A DNA stretch of 64,000 bases from Candidatus Eisenbacteria bacterium (GTDB lineage Bacteria; Eisenbacteria; RBG-16-71-46; SZUA-252): contig VBOW01000017.1 in the NCBI GenBank assembly GCA_005893275.1, positions 1 through 64,000 on the forward strand, read 5' to 3'. The notes beneath the pieces were generated by a model that ran no database searches, was not told the DNA's origin, and saw nothing but the letters and a program-made list of their open reading frames with translations. Both the position numbers and the translations under genes were made by a program. Of the stretch, positions 8,559 through 17,091 are shown one piece after another (positions within the stretch are counted from its first letter, which is position 1; each line of letters opens with the position of its first letter).

Positions 8559-8739
8559 TTTGTAGAATTGGGATGCTCAGACAAAGCAGGTGGGGGGGCT
8601 GGCAGGTGGTGCTCCTAGCCGGAAGTCGCCTTGCGGGACCTACGGGAAAACAACCTGCAGGCAGAGGGGTCAAGGGTTACATAGTTCTGGTAGAACCTTC
8701 GGCCAACGCGCCACAGGACACCGCTGGCAGCAGTGGTCA

Positions 8740-9438
8740 TCAGCGTCGCGAACCTTTCAGGGCCACGCAGCACGTTCCCGCGTGTGGAGCGAGCCTCGCT
8801 CGCACCCCCTTCACTCCAAGACCAGCGAGTAGACCCTCGATCAACGCGAGATTCATCGGGCAAATCAGGTCTCTGGACTCGGTCCGGAGCGAATCGAAGG
8901 GGCAGTTGCGTAGCACTACTTCGCCTTCACCGCCGGTCGTTCCCTGCGGTTCAAAGCCGAGGGCCTTCAGCGCCCGCGCCGCCCGGCTGAGGGGGCCGCC
9001 CCGTCCTGTGCCCGCAGCGGATTCCTCAGCCAGCCGCTTGCCACATTCGCGGGCCGCGTTTCGCAGCGCCTCCAGCGTGGCGCCGGCTCCCGCCTTGGCC
9101 AGCGCGTGGGCGAGTACGTGCGCAGCAAGCTCGTAGCGGCGCTGCGGGAGGCTCACGTCGAACTGTGCGGAAGAGCGGCGGTAGAGCTTCGACGGGCGCC
9201 CGGCGCCTGGACCCTTGCGACCCGAGAGCCTGCGGAACGTGGCTTGTAGGAGGTCCGCTTCCACAAGCTTGTCGAGGTGGAAGGCCGCCAGAGCGCGAGA
9301 CACCCGCGTCGACCGGGCCGCCTCGTCCCGACTGACATCCCCACCCCGCCCGACCACGTACAGGTAGAGCTTCCGGCGAACCGGCTCGTCGAGAGCCGCG
9401 AGACCTTCCAGCTGTTTGGCGAACTCCTTGGAATTCAT
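8740..9438 (-). CDS. Winged-helix regulator with SufR-like cysteine domain
   Basis: A 232-aa predicted transcription factor. The N-terminal about 90 residues form an ArsR/DeoR-like winged helix (SRDEAARSTRVSRALAAFHLDKL), followed by a basic GRPSKLYRR wing. The C-terminal domain holds Cys in NCPFD, ICPMN and GTCCV, spaced C-X13-C-X29-CC, like the iron-sulfur-binding region of SufR-type repressors. It may therefore sense iron-sulfur status, redox or a metal. It is divergent from the DoxX-like gene at 9627 with 188 bases between, so that gene is the likeliest target. Target and ligand are inferred. Confidence 0.8.
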   Translation of the reverse strand: MNSKEFAKQLEGLAALDEPVRRKLYLYVVGRGGDVSRDEAARSTRVSRALAAFHLDKLVEADLLQATFRRLSGRKGPGAGRPSKLYRRSSAQFDVSLPQRRYELAAHVLAHALAKAGAGATLEALRNAARECGKRLAEESAAGTGRGGPLSRAARALKALGFEPQGTTGGEGEVVLRNCPFDSLRTESRDLICPMNLALIEGLLAGLGVKGVRARLAPHAGTCCVALKGSRR

Positions 9439-9450
9439 TGGATTGGGTCC

Positions 9451-9477
9451 ATTCTAAAACGTACGATCGCTTGTAAA
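9451..9477 (-). promoter_or_regulatory. Weak candidate promoter for the regulator at 8740-9438
   Basis: On the minus strand, TTTACA (9472-9477) and TAGAAT (9451-9456) are 15 bases apart, one mismatch each from the sigma-70 consensus but with a short spacer. Transcription would begin only a few bases before the start codon at 9438, giving an almost leaderless mRNA. This is suggestive only. Confidence 0.3.
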
Positions 9478-9626
9478 AAGACTTTATCTGAATCGCTCCC
9501 GCGTTCTAAACATCAGATGCATTAGTTATAGAAAAGGAGCAAAGCACCGAGAACCCACCCTACCGGAGGCATCGCCGGGGAATCTGCGGGGCGCGGTCCA
9601 CCCCCCGGTACGAGAGGAGGAACTGT

Positions 9627-10070
9627 ATGGGCAATGCAAGAACCATCGCCATGGGAGGCGCGGAGCTGGCCGAACCGTCCACCGCCGCACGAGACACCAC
9701 CAGGCCTTCGTACCAGGCCTATCGGATCCTGCACTTCGGCTTCACGGTGGCGCCCATCCTTGCGGGTCTCGACAAGTTCTTCAACCTACTAGTCGACTGG
9801 TACAAATATCTGCCCAGCGTGGTGAGCAACTTGGTCGGCGGCCACGGCCATGCCCTGATGTTGGTCGTGGGCGTCATCGAGGTGGTAGCGGGCGTCGGTG
9901 TGGCCCTGAGGCCACGGATCTTCAGCTACGTGGTCGCGGTCTGGCTCTGGGGCATCATCGTCAACCTGCTCCTGATCCCGGGATACTTCGATGTGGCGCT
10001 TCGCGACTTTGGCCTATCCCTGGGTGCTCTGGCGTTTGGGCGGCTGAGCTCCGAGTACAGCGACAAGTAA
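9627..10070 (+). CDS. DoxX-like four-helix membrane protein
   Basis: A 147-aa protein with about four predicted membrane helices after a 30-residue polar N-terminus: about 33-50, 70-92, 97-115 and 120-138. The motif GLDKFFNLLVDWYKYLP in the first loop is typical of a DoxX-related group of uncharacterised membrane proteins. The start has a strong GAGGAGG. The divergent neighbour is the cysteine-containing regulator, and such pairs often respond to redox or thiol stress. Function is not known. Confidence 0.75.
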   Translation: MGNARTIAMGGAELAEPSTAARDTTRPSYQAYRILHFGFTVAPILAGLDKFFNLLVDWYKYLPSVVSNLVGGHGHALMLVVGVIEVVAGVGVALRPRIFSYVVAVWLWGIIVNLLLIPGYFDVALRDFGLSLGALAFGRLSSEYSDK

Positions 10071-10102
10071 CGGCGAAGGCAACCGGCACGAGACCAGAGG
10101 GC

Positions 10103-10606
10103 TTAGCCCCCCGACGTCCCTCCGCGGTGCGGGCTGCCCGCTGTCGGCGGCTGGCTGTTCCAGATATCGACCACGCAGCGCCAGACCCCATCTGGATCCT
10201 TGCGCCACACCGTCACGGCCTTCCCATTGCTCGTGTGAGTGGTGCCGGCGGGGTCCGCGATCGTGAACTGGTTGGTCCCGATCTCGTAGGCCATCTTTCC
10301 GCCGGGAGCCACGACCACCTCTTGAGCTTTCCATGTCACCTGGAAGCCTGGGGCTTGGAACCCGGCCGCGACGTATTGTCGAATCGCGTCTTTGCCTTTC
10401 AGGGCCGCCATGTCGGGCGGCATGAGCGTAGCATCGTTGGTCCAGTACGCGACTGTTCGCTCGAGGTCCTTTGCGGCGGCGGCCGAAGCCCATGCTTGAT
10501 CCTGCGCGAGGATGTCTCGGCGTTCGGTCTCAAAGTCCCGCTGAGTGGAGCTACATCCGAGTAGGAAGGTTGGGAGGAGGAACAGACACAGCGCGAACGA
10601 CCTCAT
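10103..10606 (-). CDS. NTF2/SnoaL-like (DUF4440) lipoprotein
   Basis: A 167-aa protein with a lipoprotein signal peptide ending in LLGC. The mature part is one NTF2-like cone fold: an N-terminal helix (ILAQDQAWASAAAAKDLERTVAYW), then TNDATLMPPD and strands ending in WRCVVDIWN, as in the DUF4440/SgcJ group. Start ATG 10606 (not the longer ORF to 10639) follows GGGGG and gives the clean signal peptide. It is likely an outer- or inner-membrane-anchored ligand-binding or small-molecule protein; no catalytic residue can be assigned. Confidence 0.8.
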   Translation of the reverse strand: MRSFALCLFLLPTFLLGCSSTQRDFETERRDILAQDQAWASAAAAKDLERTVAYWTNDATLMPPDMAALKGKDAIRQYVAAGFQAPGFQVTWKAQEVVVAPGGKMAYEIGTNQFTIADPAGTTHTSNGKAVTVWRKDPDGVWRCVVDIWNSQPPTAGSPHRGGTSGG

Positions 10607-10661
10607 GAGCACCCCCTGACTCTGGTCGGTGAGAACCACTCATCGCACGCGCCCCTTCTAA

Positions 10662-12137
10662 TCAATTCCTGCCGTCCGATCCTGTCGGGCGGTCCAGATC
10701 GATCTGCCGTGAGGCGGGCCCTACGGTTCGGGTCGGCCGGCCGTCGAAAACATAGCCCTGCCGCACGGACTGCGAGCCGCATCCCGCGGCGCAGTTTTTC
10801 GCCCAATCGCTCGCCACGAGGACCCTTGTTCCGTCTCTCGAAGGCACCGCGTGGGGCTCGCATCGGTAGCATCCCGCGTAGTCGCTGTGCGTGTGTCCCC
10901 AGCGTTGCAGGGCGCGACTCCCGTCCGTCTTGACCGAGATCACCTCGTCCCAGTAACGCTTGCCGATCTGGGATGGATTGTTCATGTACGTGACGTAGGC
11001 CCATCCGGGCCGGTCCAGATTCCGCATGGACACCCATCCCACGGATGCCTCGTTCTCCGGATTCGTGAGTCCGAGGACCGTGCCGTCGTCGAGCTTCACC
11101 ATCGTCACACGGCCTATGTCCGGCCCGCCGACACAAGCCCTTCCCCCGACGATGACCTCTTCGCCGGTCTCCGTGAGACCCATATCGGCATGCTTGAGCG
11201 GGAAAATCCAGCCCTGGGACGGAGGAAAAAGGGATGCGTAGGCTCCTCCGGGATCGCATACCGTGCCGGGCGACATGGGATGGGCGCTCAAAGCGAGGGT
11301 GCCGGGATCGACGCCCAGGATGCGATGCGCGTCGGCCGTCACCAACGAATCGGTCGAGCCGCCGCGATAGATTTTGTCGGCGTACTTCACGTCCACATAG
11401 TCTCCCAGGGGAGAGATCGAGACGTTGCCAATCGTGTCCGGCGGGGCGGGAAGGGAGGTTGGAAGCGTCAAAATCGGCCCAACGCGGACGTTCGGATACG
11501 GCGCGTACGGAGGCTGCGGGTCCATATCCACGACGAATACCGAGCTCCCGCTGCTCAGAGCGACGAACCGGCCATCATTCGATGGATTTCCTTCTCCCTT
11601 GCCGAAGCCGTCCACCGCGAGCGGCAGAGGCCACGCCCTGGTTTGCCGACACTCCAGGACGTCGAACCATTCGAGGGTCCGACCATCTTGCGAGACGTTG
11701 ATCTGCTCGTGGGGATACGCCCGGGAGGGATGCCAGCGAAAATCCCACGGCGCGAAGCTTCCGCAACCCATCCTTTGCACCGGGAGAAATGTCTCCCCAT
11801 CCAAGGTGAGTTTGCTTGGGGTGCCGCCAGAGCGGTTCTCGATCAGTACCCACGACTGATCCGAGTTCCAGGGTTCCTGTTTGGAATACACGTGCCTCAC
11901 GTCGGAGCCCCACGTCTTCGAAGGACCCGGCCCAAGAGGGATGGGTGCGCCTGGGTCTCCGGCGATCCTCCTGAATGGCGTGCGAAAGATCGAATCCGGC
12001 ATGGATACAAGGTAGGCTGGCTTTCCGACTTGAGGCTCCGAACAGACGGAGGAATCCGAGATCATATCCCGGAATCCAGGATAGGTCGTGGCCGAGCTTG
12101 TCGCGGGTATGAGAAGGAGAAGCAGGAACCGTTTCAT
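10662..12137 (-). CDS. Secreted protein of unknown function, possible beta-propeller
   Basis: A 491-aa protein with a short signal peptide (MKRFLLLLLIPATSSA). The mature part is rich in Gly, Pro, Asp and aromatic residues with repeated blade-like turns such as SNDGRFVALSSGSSVFVVD and SRDGTRVLVASDWA, which suggests a TolB/WD40-like propeller. Several Cys, including CYRCEPH near residue 428 and CAAGCG near 458, could form disulfides or bind metal. Its ATG overlaps the stop of the M50 protease gene (ATGA), so the two are probably co-translated. No family could be named. Confidence 0.6.
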   Translation of the reverse strand: MKRFLLLLLIPATSSATTYPGFRDMISDSSVCSEPQVGKPAYLVSMPDSIFRTPFRRIAGDPGAPIPLGPGPSKTWGSDVRHVYSKQEPWNSDQSWVLIENRSGGTPSKLTLDGETFLPVQRMGCGSFAPWDFRWHPSRAYPHEQINVSQDGRTLEWFDVLECRQTRAWPLPLAVDGFGKGEGNPSNDGRFVALSSGSSVFVVDMDPQPPYAPYPNVRVGPILTLPTSLPAPPDTIGNVSISPLGDYVDVKYADKIYRGGSTDSLVTADAHRILGVDPGTLALSAHPMSPGTVCDPGGAYASLFPPSQGWIFPLKHADMGLTETGEEVIVGGRACVGGPDIGRVTMVKLDDGTVLGLTNPENEASVGWVSMRNLDRPGWAYVTYMNNPSQIGKRYWDEVISVKTDGSRALQRWGHTHSDYAGCYRCEPHAVPSRDGTRVLVASDWAKNCAAGCGSQSVRQGYVFDGRPTRTVGPASRQIDLDRPTGSDGRN

Positions 12138-13153
12138 CTGGCCACCTCATCCTGGATCACAAGGCTCCCCTTCAATTGCGCGCTTCCTTTCGCGTCGACC
12201 AGCTCGTTGCCGACGGCTGCAACGAGATCCCGATCCAGGTCCGTCACTTCAACAAGCGCATGCTCAAGAGCAGCCTGCGCCTTCCTGAGGGCCCGCGTCG
12301 CCCCCGCGGCGTCCGAGGAGCGGAGGCGAACGGCCGCGTCCGCGCGGAAGATCCGGTGCTGCTCCGTCAAAGCCGGCTCGGCATCCTTCAAGAACTTCTT
12401 CGCTTCCACCACATCTCGACGAAAGAACGCCAAATAGAACGCAACCTCGGCTGCCGCGTCTCCACGGACCAGCGCGGGGGAGGCATCGTACATGCCGAGG
12501 AGCGCGTCGACGGCGGCCTCGGCTTGCAGGCGATTTCCCTGATCGAGTCGGTGCCGTAGAACGAGCGTCATGGCGCCAAGTGCCAATGCCGCCGGAGAGC
12601 GTATCGCCCCGGCAGTTCGTACCAGCTCTGCGCTCCACTCGCGCGGCCGGACCCCGGCTGCCGCCAGCCCCATCAATGCCACGACGGCGGCCTCTTCCTT
12701 GGCCTTCACCCGGTTCGCCGCGAAGAGCAGGACCTTGCCGCCGTCACTCCGAACTCCGATTCCAGTGCCAAAGGGCTGGACGGTGGCAACCAGCACGCAC
12801 GCAGACATCAATGCGAGCACCATGGCCCATCGACTGAGGGATGTGAGCGCGGGGATGGAATTGCCGACCCAGAAGGCAACGACCGACAGCGCGAGGCTCG
12901 CCAGCGGACCTCCGGCCGCGTAGAAGGCCATCCGCGCCGCGAGCGCGCGCGTGTCCGTGGGATACGCTAGGGCCATTCCGCCCCATGCGGCGGGAAGTCG
13001 ATTCCATCGGAGGCGAATGCTGGCTCCCTCGCGAGCGAGCCAGACTGGACCGATGGCGAAAAAGCCAAAGCGAAAGCCCATGATTCGGCCGGCGACGAGG
13101 TGTCCCGCCTCGTGCACCGCGAGGGCGCACGAAGCACCTCCCAGAAGCATCAT
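12134..13153 (-). CDS. M50-family membrane metalloprotease
   Basis: About 339 aa. The zinc motif HEAGH (near residue 14) lies in the first membrane helix, and SDGGK further on resembles the second M50 motif (xxDGG). Three or four further membrane helices follow, then an about 150-residue Ala-rich helical cytoplasmic or periplasmic tail with TPR-like character. Site-2-type proteases cleave substrates in the membrane. The ORF is open up to 13276, but that would overlap the CGNR gene; I chose the ATG at 13153 (or 13150), without a strong Shine-Dalgarno. It is coupled by ATGA to the secreted protein downstream, a possible substrate or partner. Confidence 0.75.
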   Translation of the reverse strand: MMLLGGASCALAVHEAGHLVAGRIMGFRFGFFAIGPVWLAREGASIRLRWNRLPAAWGGMALAYPTDTRALAARMAFYAAGGPLASLALSVVAFWVGNSIPALTSLSRWAMVLALMSACVLVATVQPFGTGIGVRSDGGKVLLFAANRVKAKEEAAVVALMGLAAAGVRPREWSAELVRTAGAIRSPAALALGAMTLVLRHRLDQGNRLQAEAAVDALLGMYDASPALVRGDAAAEVAFYLAFFRRDVVEAKKFLKDAEPALTEQHRIFRADAAVRLRSSDAAGATRALRKAQAALEHALVEVTDLDRDLVAAVGNELVDAKGSAQLKGSLVIQDEVAR

Positions 13154-13194
13154 GAATGATAGAATCGATCTCAAATTCTGTCCCCGTGATCCAA

Positions 13195-13845
13195 CTACGC
13201 CTCGCGCTTCGAGGTCCGCGCGCGTCTCGCGGCAACGCGGCGGTAAAAGGCGCGTACCTTGTTGCGATTTCCGCAACTCTTCATGCTACACCAGCGGCGG
13301 CTGTGACTGCGCGAGGTATCCAGGAAGAACCAGCCGCACTCGGCGTCGCCGCATTGGCGCACGAACCGGCAATCGGCCGAGGTCAGGAGGTGGGCCGCGT
13401 CGAGCGCGGCGGCCCACGCCAGCCGGTTCGGGTCGGACGCGCCCTTGCGCCACGCCCACCCCGTCGCACGGCCGCTCGGTTGGAGCGTGCGGGCCGCCCA
13501 CGCCATGCGGCACGCCGCCTCCAGCCGCCGGAGCGGACCGGACGGAGGCGTCTTTCCTCGGATTCTGGCCCTGAACACCGCAGCGATCGCCTCGCGCACC
13601 TCGATTGCTTTGGTCAGCGCGCGCGCCGCCGCGCGCGGATGCGATCCGGCCCAGGCGCGCAACCTGCCGACCTCGGCGCGTCCGAGCGCACCCCCGGACC
13701 AACCCCAGCGCAGCAGATCGGGGAAGGCGCGCAGCAGCTCGACGGGCCGTTTGCGAAGCCGCCAATCGAGCGTGTTCGCAAAGTCCAACGCCAGGCTTCC
13801 ACCGGTTCCGGTGCCCGGCCACGGGCTCTTGAATTGATCCTTCAC
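13195..13845 (-). CDS. CGNR zinc-finger / ABATE-domain regulator
   Basis: A 216-aa protein of the DUF1470/CGNR family. The N-terminal part has the ABATE motif region (LALDFANTLDWR), and the C-terminus has the zinc-finger signature CGDAECGWFFLDTSR followed by RRWCSMKSCGNRNKV. These proteins are thought to be DNA-binding regulators. The start chosen is GTG 13845, directly after AGGAGGACCT; the longer ORF to 13887 has no such site. It is divergent from a DinB-family gene, with GGTTAT repeats between them that are candidate binding sites. Confidence 0.85.
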   Translation of the reverse strand: MKDQFKSPWPGTGTGGSLALDFANTLDWRLRKRPVELLRAFPDLLRWGWSGGALGRAEVGRLRAWAGSHPRAAARALTKAIEVREAIAAVFRARIRGKTPPSGPLRRLEAACRMAWAARTLQPSGRATGWAWRKGASDPNRLAWAAALDAAHLLTSADCRFVRQCGDAECGWFFLDTSRSHSRRWCSMKSCGNRNKVRAFYRRVAARRARTSKREA

Positions 13846-13894
13846 AGGTCCTCCTCCCGCCGCCGCCGACCCGATACTAACCCTCAAAAGCAGT

Positions 13895-13951
13895 TTGACA
13901 GGTTATGTCGCCTGGGTCATCATAACCCATGTTAGCCGATACACGGGTTAT
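13895..13951 (+). promoter_or_regulatory. Promoter/operator region with three GGTTAT motifs
   Basis: A perfect -35 hexamer TTGACA lies at 13895-13900, with a poor -10 (CATCAT or CATAAC) 17-21 bases later. Overlapping it are GGTTATG (13901-13907), its inverted copy CATAACC (13921-13927), and a third copy GGGTTAT (13945-13951). This arrangement fits a regulator site governing the DinB-family gene, the CGNR gene or both. Confidence 0.5.
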
Positions 13952-13992
13952 ATGCTAGGGCCTGTGCGGGCCCCTTACCAGGGGAGGGAACG

Positions 13993-14466
13993 ATGAACGA
14001 ATGCGAGCGGCTGGCGGACCAATTGACACGGGCACTGAACGGCGATGCCTGGCACGGGCCATCCTGGCGGGAGACGCTCGAGGGGATCACGCGCGAGGCG
14101 GCCCTCCATCGACCGATCCCCGAAGCCCACACGATCGCCGAGATCGTCCTGCACGCCACCACCTGGCACGACGTGGTGCGGCGCCGGCTCGAGGGGGAAT
14201 CACCCGAGGTGTCGGACGCCCAGGACTGGCCCGCCGCGTCGTTCTCCGACGAGGCGGGGTGGTCGGCAGCGGTGGCGCGCCTGTTCGAGACCGGGAACAC
14301 GCTGGCGGCGACCATCAGACGATTCGAGGCGGAGAAGGTGCATGGGACGCGGCCGGGTGTGGACGGCACGTGGTTCGAGTTGATCATTGGCGAGTTGCAG
14401 CACGTGCTCTACCACGCGGGACAGGTCGGGCTTCTCAAGAAGGCACACGTGCGCTTGGCCGTGTGA
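13993..14466 (+). CDS. DinB/YfiT-family four-helix protein
   Basis: A 157-aa DinB superfamily protein. The metal-binding His pattern is visible: His in IVLHATTWHD (about 54-58) and in GELQHVLYHAGQVGLLKK near the C-terminus. DinB-like proteins include thiol transferases and metal-dependent hydrolases; the substrate cannot be told from sequence. The ATG has a good GGGAGGG. Divergent CGNR regulator gene upstream. Confidence 0.85.
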   Translation: MNECERLADQLTRALNGDAWHGPSWRETLEGITREAALHRPIPEAHTIAEIVLHATTWHDVVRRRLEGESPEVSDAQDWPAASFSDEAGWSAAVARLFETGNTLAATIRRFEAEKVHGTRPGVDGTWFELIIGELQHVLYHAGQVGLLKKAHVRLAV

Positions 14467-14565
14467 GCGATCAGGCTGCCCACTCGCCTCCCGACATCGT
14501 ATACAATTTCTGGCCGGGGTGTCTTCACGGAGCAGGCTGACGCAGGTTTTCGCAAGGGGGATATC

Positions 14566-14958
14566 ATGACCACAACGACGCTTCAGATCCGCAGCCTCAT
14601 GCCAACCCTTACCGTAAATGACCTCAAGCGGAGCCTTCAATTCTACCGGGATGGTCTGGGATTTGCGGTCGGCGAGGAAATGAAGGAGGGCGGTGAACTC
14701 ACAGGCGTGCTGCTCGAGGCCGGAGGAGCGGGCTTGGGGCTTTCGCAGGACGACTTTGCAAAGGGCCGCGACCGGGTCAAAGGCGTGGGAATGCGCCTGT
14801 ACCTTGAGACGGATCAGGATGTCGGAGTGCTCGCGCGGCAAGCGAAGGCGGCGGGGATCACCCTGAACGATGGACCCGGACCTCTCCCGTGGGGGCCCAT
14901 GGGGTTCACGGTGACGGACCCCGATGGATTCAAACTGACCATCTCGAATCCTGCCTGA
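14566..14958 (+). CDS. VOC (glyoxalase/bleomycin-resistance) family protein
   Basis: A 130-aa single VOC domain: MPTLTVNDLKRSLQFYRDGLGF at the N-terminus and FTVTDPDGFKLTISNP at the C-terminus form the paired beta-alpha-beta-beta-beta units. Usual family length. The first metal ligand position (often His) is not obvious and the final Glu appears replaced (KLTI), so it may bind a ligand without classical glyoxalase chemistry. The ATG follows AAGGGGG. Confidence 0.82.
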   Translation: MTTTTLQIRSLMPTLTVNDLKRSLQFYRDGLGFAVGEEMKEGGELTGVLLEAGGAGLGLSQDDFAKGRDRVKGVGMRLYLETDQDVGVLARQAKAAGITLNDGPGPLPWGPMGFTVTDPDGFKLTISNPA

Positions 14959-15012
14959 GAGGCGGGCGCGGGCGCGGCACGGCGTCGGGTGGGGCGCCGT
15001 GTCAGCCCGGGC

Positions 15013-15816
15013 TTACCCGATCTGGATCTCGGGGGGCACCTCCGGGTTCATCAACGATGCACCCCCGTCTGCGTAAATCACCTGTCCCGTGATCCACTTC
15101 GCCTTTTCCGAACACAGGAGCTCCGCGACATTCCCCACGTCCTCCGGGGTGCCCAAGCGTCCCATCGGCGTCCAGCCACGCGTGTGCCAGCTCCGGATAA
15201 GGCTCTGGGCTTGCTCCGGGAGCGTGTTCAGGACGCTGTCCTCGGTCCAGCCAGGACTGATGGCATTCACGGTGATACCGCGTTTCGCGAGTGTGACCGC
15301 GAAATAGCGAACGAGGGATTCCAGCGCCGCTTTCGCTGAACCCATTCCCACCCATGGTTGCAGCCCGCCGGTGCGGCTTCCTTCCGCGTAGGTGATCGCG
15401 AGAACTCGTCCGCCGTCGCGCATGAAGGGAACCGCCTCGCGCACGCCGACCAGAAATGCCTTGGCCTGCGAATCAAACGCGGTGTCCCACTGCTTCAGGG
15501 TGATGCTCAGGGGTGGCTCAAAGAACTCGGGCGCCTCAGGCCGTGCATTGCTGACGAAGATATCGAGCGTCCCAAAGGCGGCCTTGACCTTGCCGAGCAT
15601 GGCGCTGATTTCATCTGGACGCGTCACATCTGCCTGGACCACCACACCGTCGGAGCCGAGCTTGCGCACTTGCGCGAGCGTTTCCTTTGCGGCGGCTTCG
15701 TTCCGGTAGTAGTGGATCGCGACCTTCACGTGATCGCGCGCCAGCGCGAGCGCGATCCCTCTGCCGATGCCGCGTGAACTGCCCGTGATGAGCGCGTGTC
15801 TTTCACGAGGAGCCAT
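15013..15816 (-). CDS. SDR-family oxidoreductase, atypical active site
   Basis: A 267-aa short-chain dehydrogenase/reductase, resembling the FabG/FabL-like group. The cofactor motif TGSSRGIGRGIA is at the N-terminus; VQADVTRP and VSNARPEAPEF follow. The usual YxxxK is WVGMGSAK here: the Lys is kept but the Tyr position is Met (or Trp if FabL-type Y-x6-K spacing is used). The ATG at 15816 has GGGGG before it and precedes the family N-terminus. It may be a reductase with altered catalysis or a non-catalytic member. Confidence 0.8.
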   Translation of the reverse strand: MAPRERHALITGSSRGIGRGIALALARDHVKVAIHYYRNEAAAKETLAQVRKLGSDGVVVQADVTRPDEISAMLGKVKAAFGTLDIFVSNARPEAPEFFEPPLSITLKQWDTAFDSQAKAFLVGVREAVPFMRDGGRVLAITYAEGSRTGGLQPWVGMGSAKAALESLVRYFAVTLAKRGITVNAISPGWTEDSVLNTLPEQAQSLIRSWHTRGWTPMGRLGTPEDVGNVAELLCSEKAKWITGQVIYADGGASLMNPEVPPEIQIG

Positions 15817-15991
15817 AGGTCCCCCTTCTCGGCTAGGCCGATGCCTCAACGGTTTTGACGGGTCACGGCACGACGGTGCTACTTCGTGTGCCCGATTGCC
15901 ACCGAAAATGATTCACTCGGGACCCAGCGACCCCGGGCGCACCGTCGTTTTGGCATGACGCCGGAAGCGCGAAACCCTAGCATGACGCCCC

Positions 15992-16762
15992 ATGCACGAC
16001 GACATGCCGGGTCCCTCGCTTGGCGGCCCCACCCTCGCCCTCATCCTCCTGGCGTTCTCGCTCGCTTTCGCCGGCTGGTTCGTCGGCAAGGGCATTCGGG
16101 AGATCCGCACAGCGGATCGGTTCGTCACCGTGAAGGGCGTGGCGGAGCGCGAGGCGAAGGCCGACCTGTCGCTCTGGCCCATCCAGCTCGCCGTCCCCGA
16201 CGCGGATCTCTCCGTGGCACAGAGCCGAATCAACCAGAACGTCTCGAAGGTGATGACCTTTCTGCGCGCGAACGGAATCGACTCGAGCGACGTCGAGCTA
16301 CAGGGATTGCGGGTCACCGACACGTACGCGAACCCGTACAATCCCGGAGGACGGCAGGGACCACGCTTCGTCATCCAGCAAACAGTGATGGTCCGATCCG
16401 AAAAGCCGGAGATCGTCCGCGCCGCCAGCCAGAAGGTCGGCGATCTCGTGAACGCCGGCGTCGTCCTCTCCTCGGGCCCCGAGTGGGGCGCCGGGGGACC
16501 GTCCTACCTCTTCCGGAGGCTGAACGACCTCAAGCCGAGCATGATCGCCGAGGCGACGGCCGAAGCCCGAAAGGCCGCCGAGCAATTCGCGAAGGATTCG
16601 CATAGTCGCCTCGGGGGAATCCACAGCGCGAACCAGGGAATCTTCGTCATTCTCCCTCGCGACGCTGCCGGGAGCGAGGGCGGTCCCGGAATGAGCGAGC
16701 AATCCCAGATCTTCAAGACCGTGCGGGTCGTCACCACGGTGGAGTACCTCCTGCGCGATTGA
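15992..16762 (+). CDS. SIMPL-domain (DUF541) membrane-anchored protein
   Basis: A 256-aa protein with one N-terminal membrane anchor (about 12-32) and a periplasmic SIMPL/DUF541 domain: DRFVTVKGVAEREAKADL, then VTKV-like helices (VMTFLRANGIDSSDVE) and DLVNAGVVLSSGPEW. Family members have been linked to envelope integrity and oxidative stress. Length is normal. No Shine-Dalgarno is evident; a second in-frame ATG is at 16004. Confidence 0.82.
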   Translation: MHDDMPGPSLGGPTLALILLAFSLAFAGWFVGKGIREIRTADRFVTVKGVAEREAKADLSLWPIQLAVPDADLSVAQSRINQNVSKVMTFLRANGIDSSDVELQGLRVTDTYANPYNPGGRQGPRFVIQQTVMVRSEKPEIVRAASQKVGDLVNAGVVLSSGPEWGAGGPSYLFRRLNDLKPSMIAEATAEARKAAEQFAKDSHSRLGGIHSANQGIFVILPRDAAGSEGGPGMSEQSQIFKTVRVVTTVEYLLRD

Positions 16763-17091
16763 GGCCGGGGCGCATCCTCCCACCCCCACACCGGGGCGGG
16801 GCTTCGCTGAACGTCCCCGGTCCCTCCCTTTGGCAGCCTTAATGCTTGGTAGGCAAAACCGCCGGCAGGCCGCGACCGGTAGGGAAAGGTCCAGGGGCAT
16901 CGGATTCCGCCTAGGAGCCCGCCGGCGCTGGCAGTTCGCGACGCCCGCCGGACGAAAGATGACCCTCGGGTGCTTCACAGGCAGTGTGCCCCGGGGATCG
17001 GAAGGTAAACTTTGCAATTCTGATTTACACGCGGGGCCAAGAATCGCGATCGACCCGGACCCCGCCGGCGCCGGTGGTGGAGAAAACGAAA
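16763..17091. other. Intergenic stretch without a gene
   Basis: About 330 bases between the SIMPL gene and the hybrid kinase. The frame of the kinase stays open into it (to 16984) but that extension is low in family-like sequence. The last 70 bases are less GC-rich (TTTGCAATTCTGATTTAC) and may hold the kinase promoter, but I see no clear hexamer pair. Confidence 0.4.
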
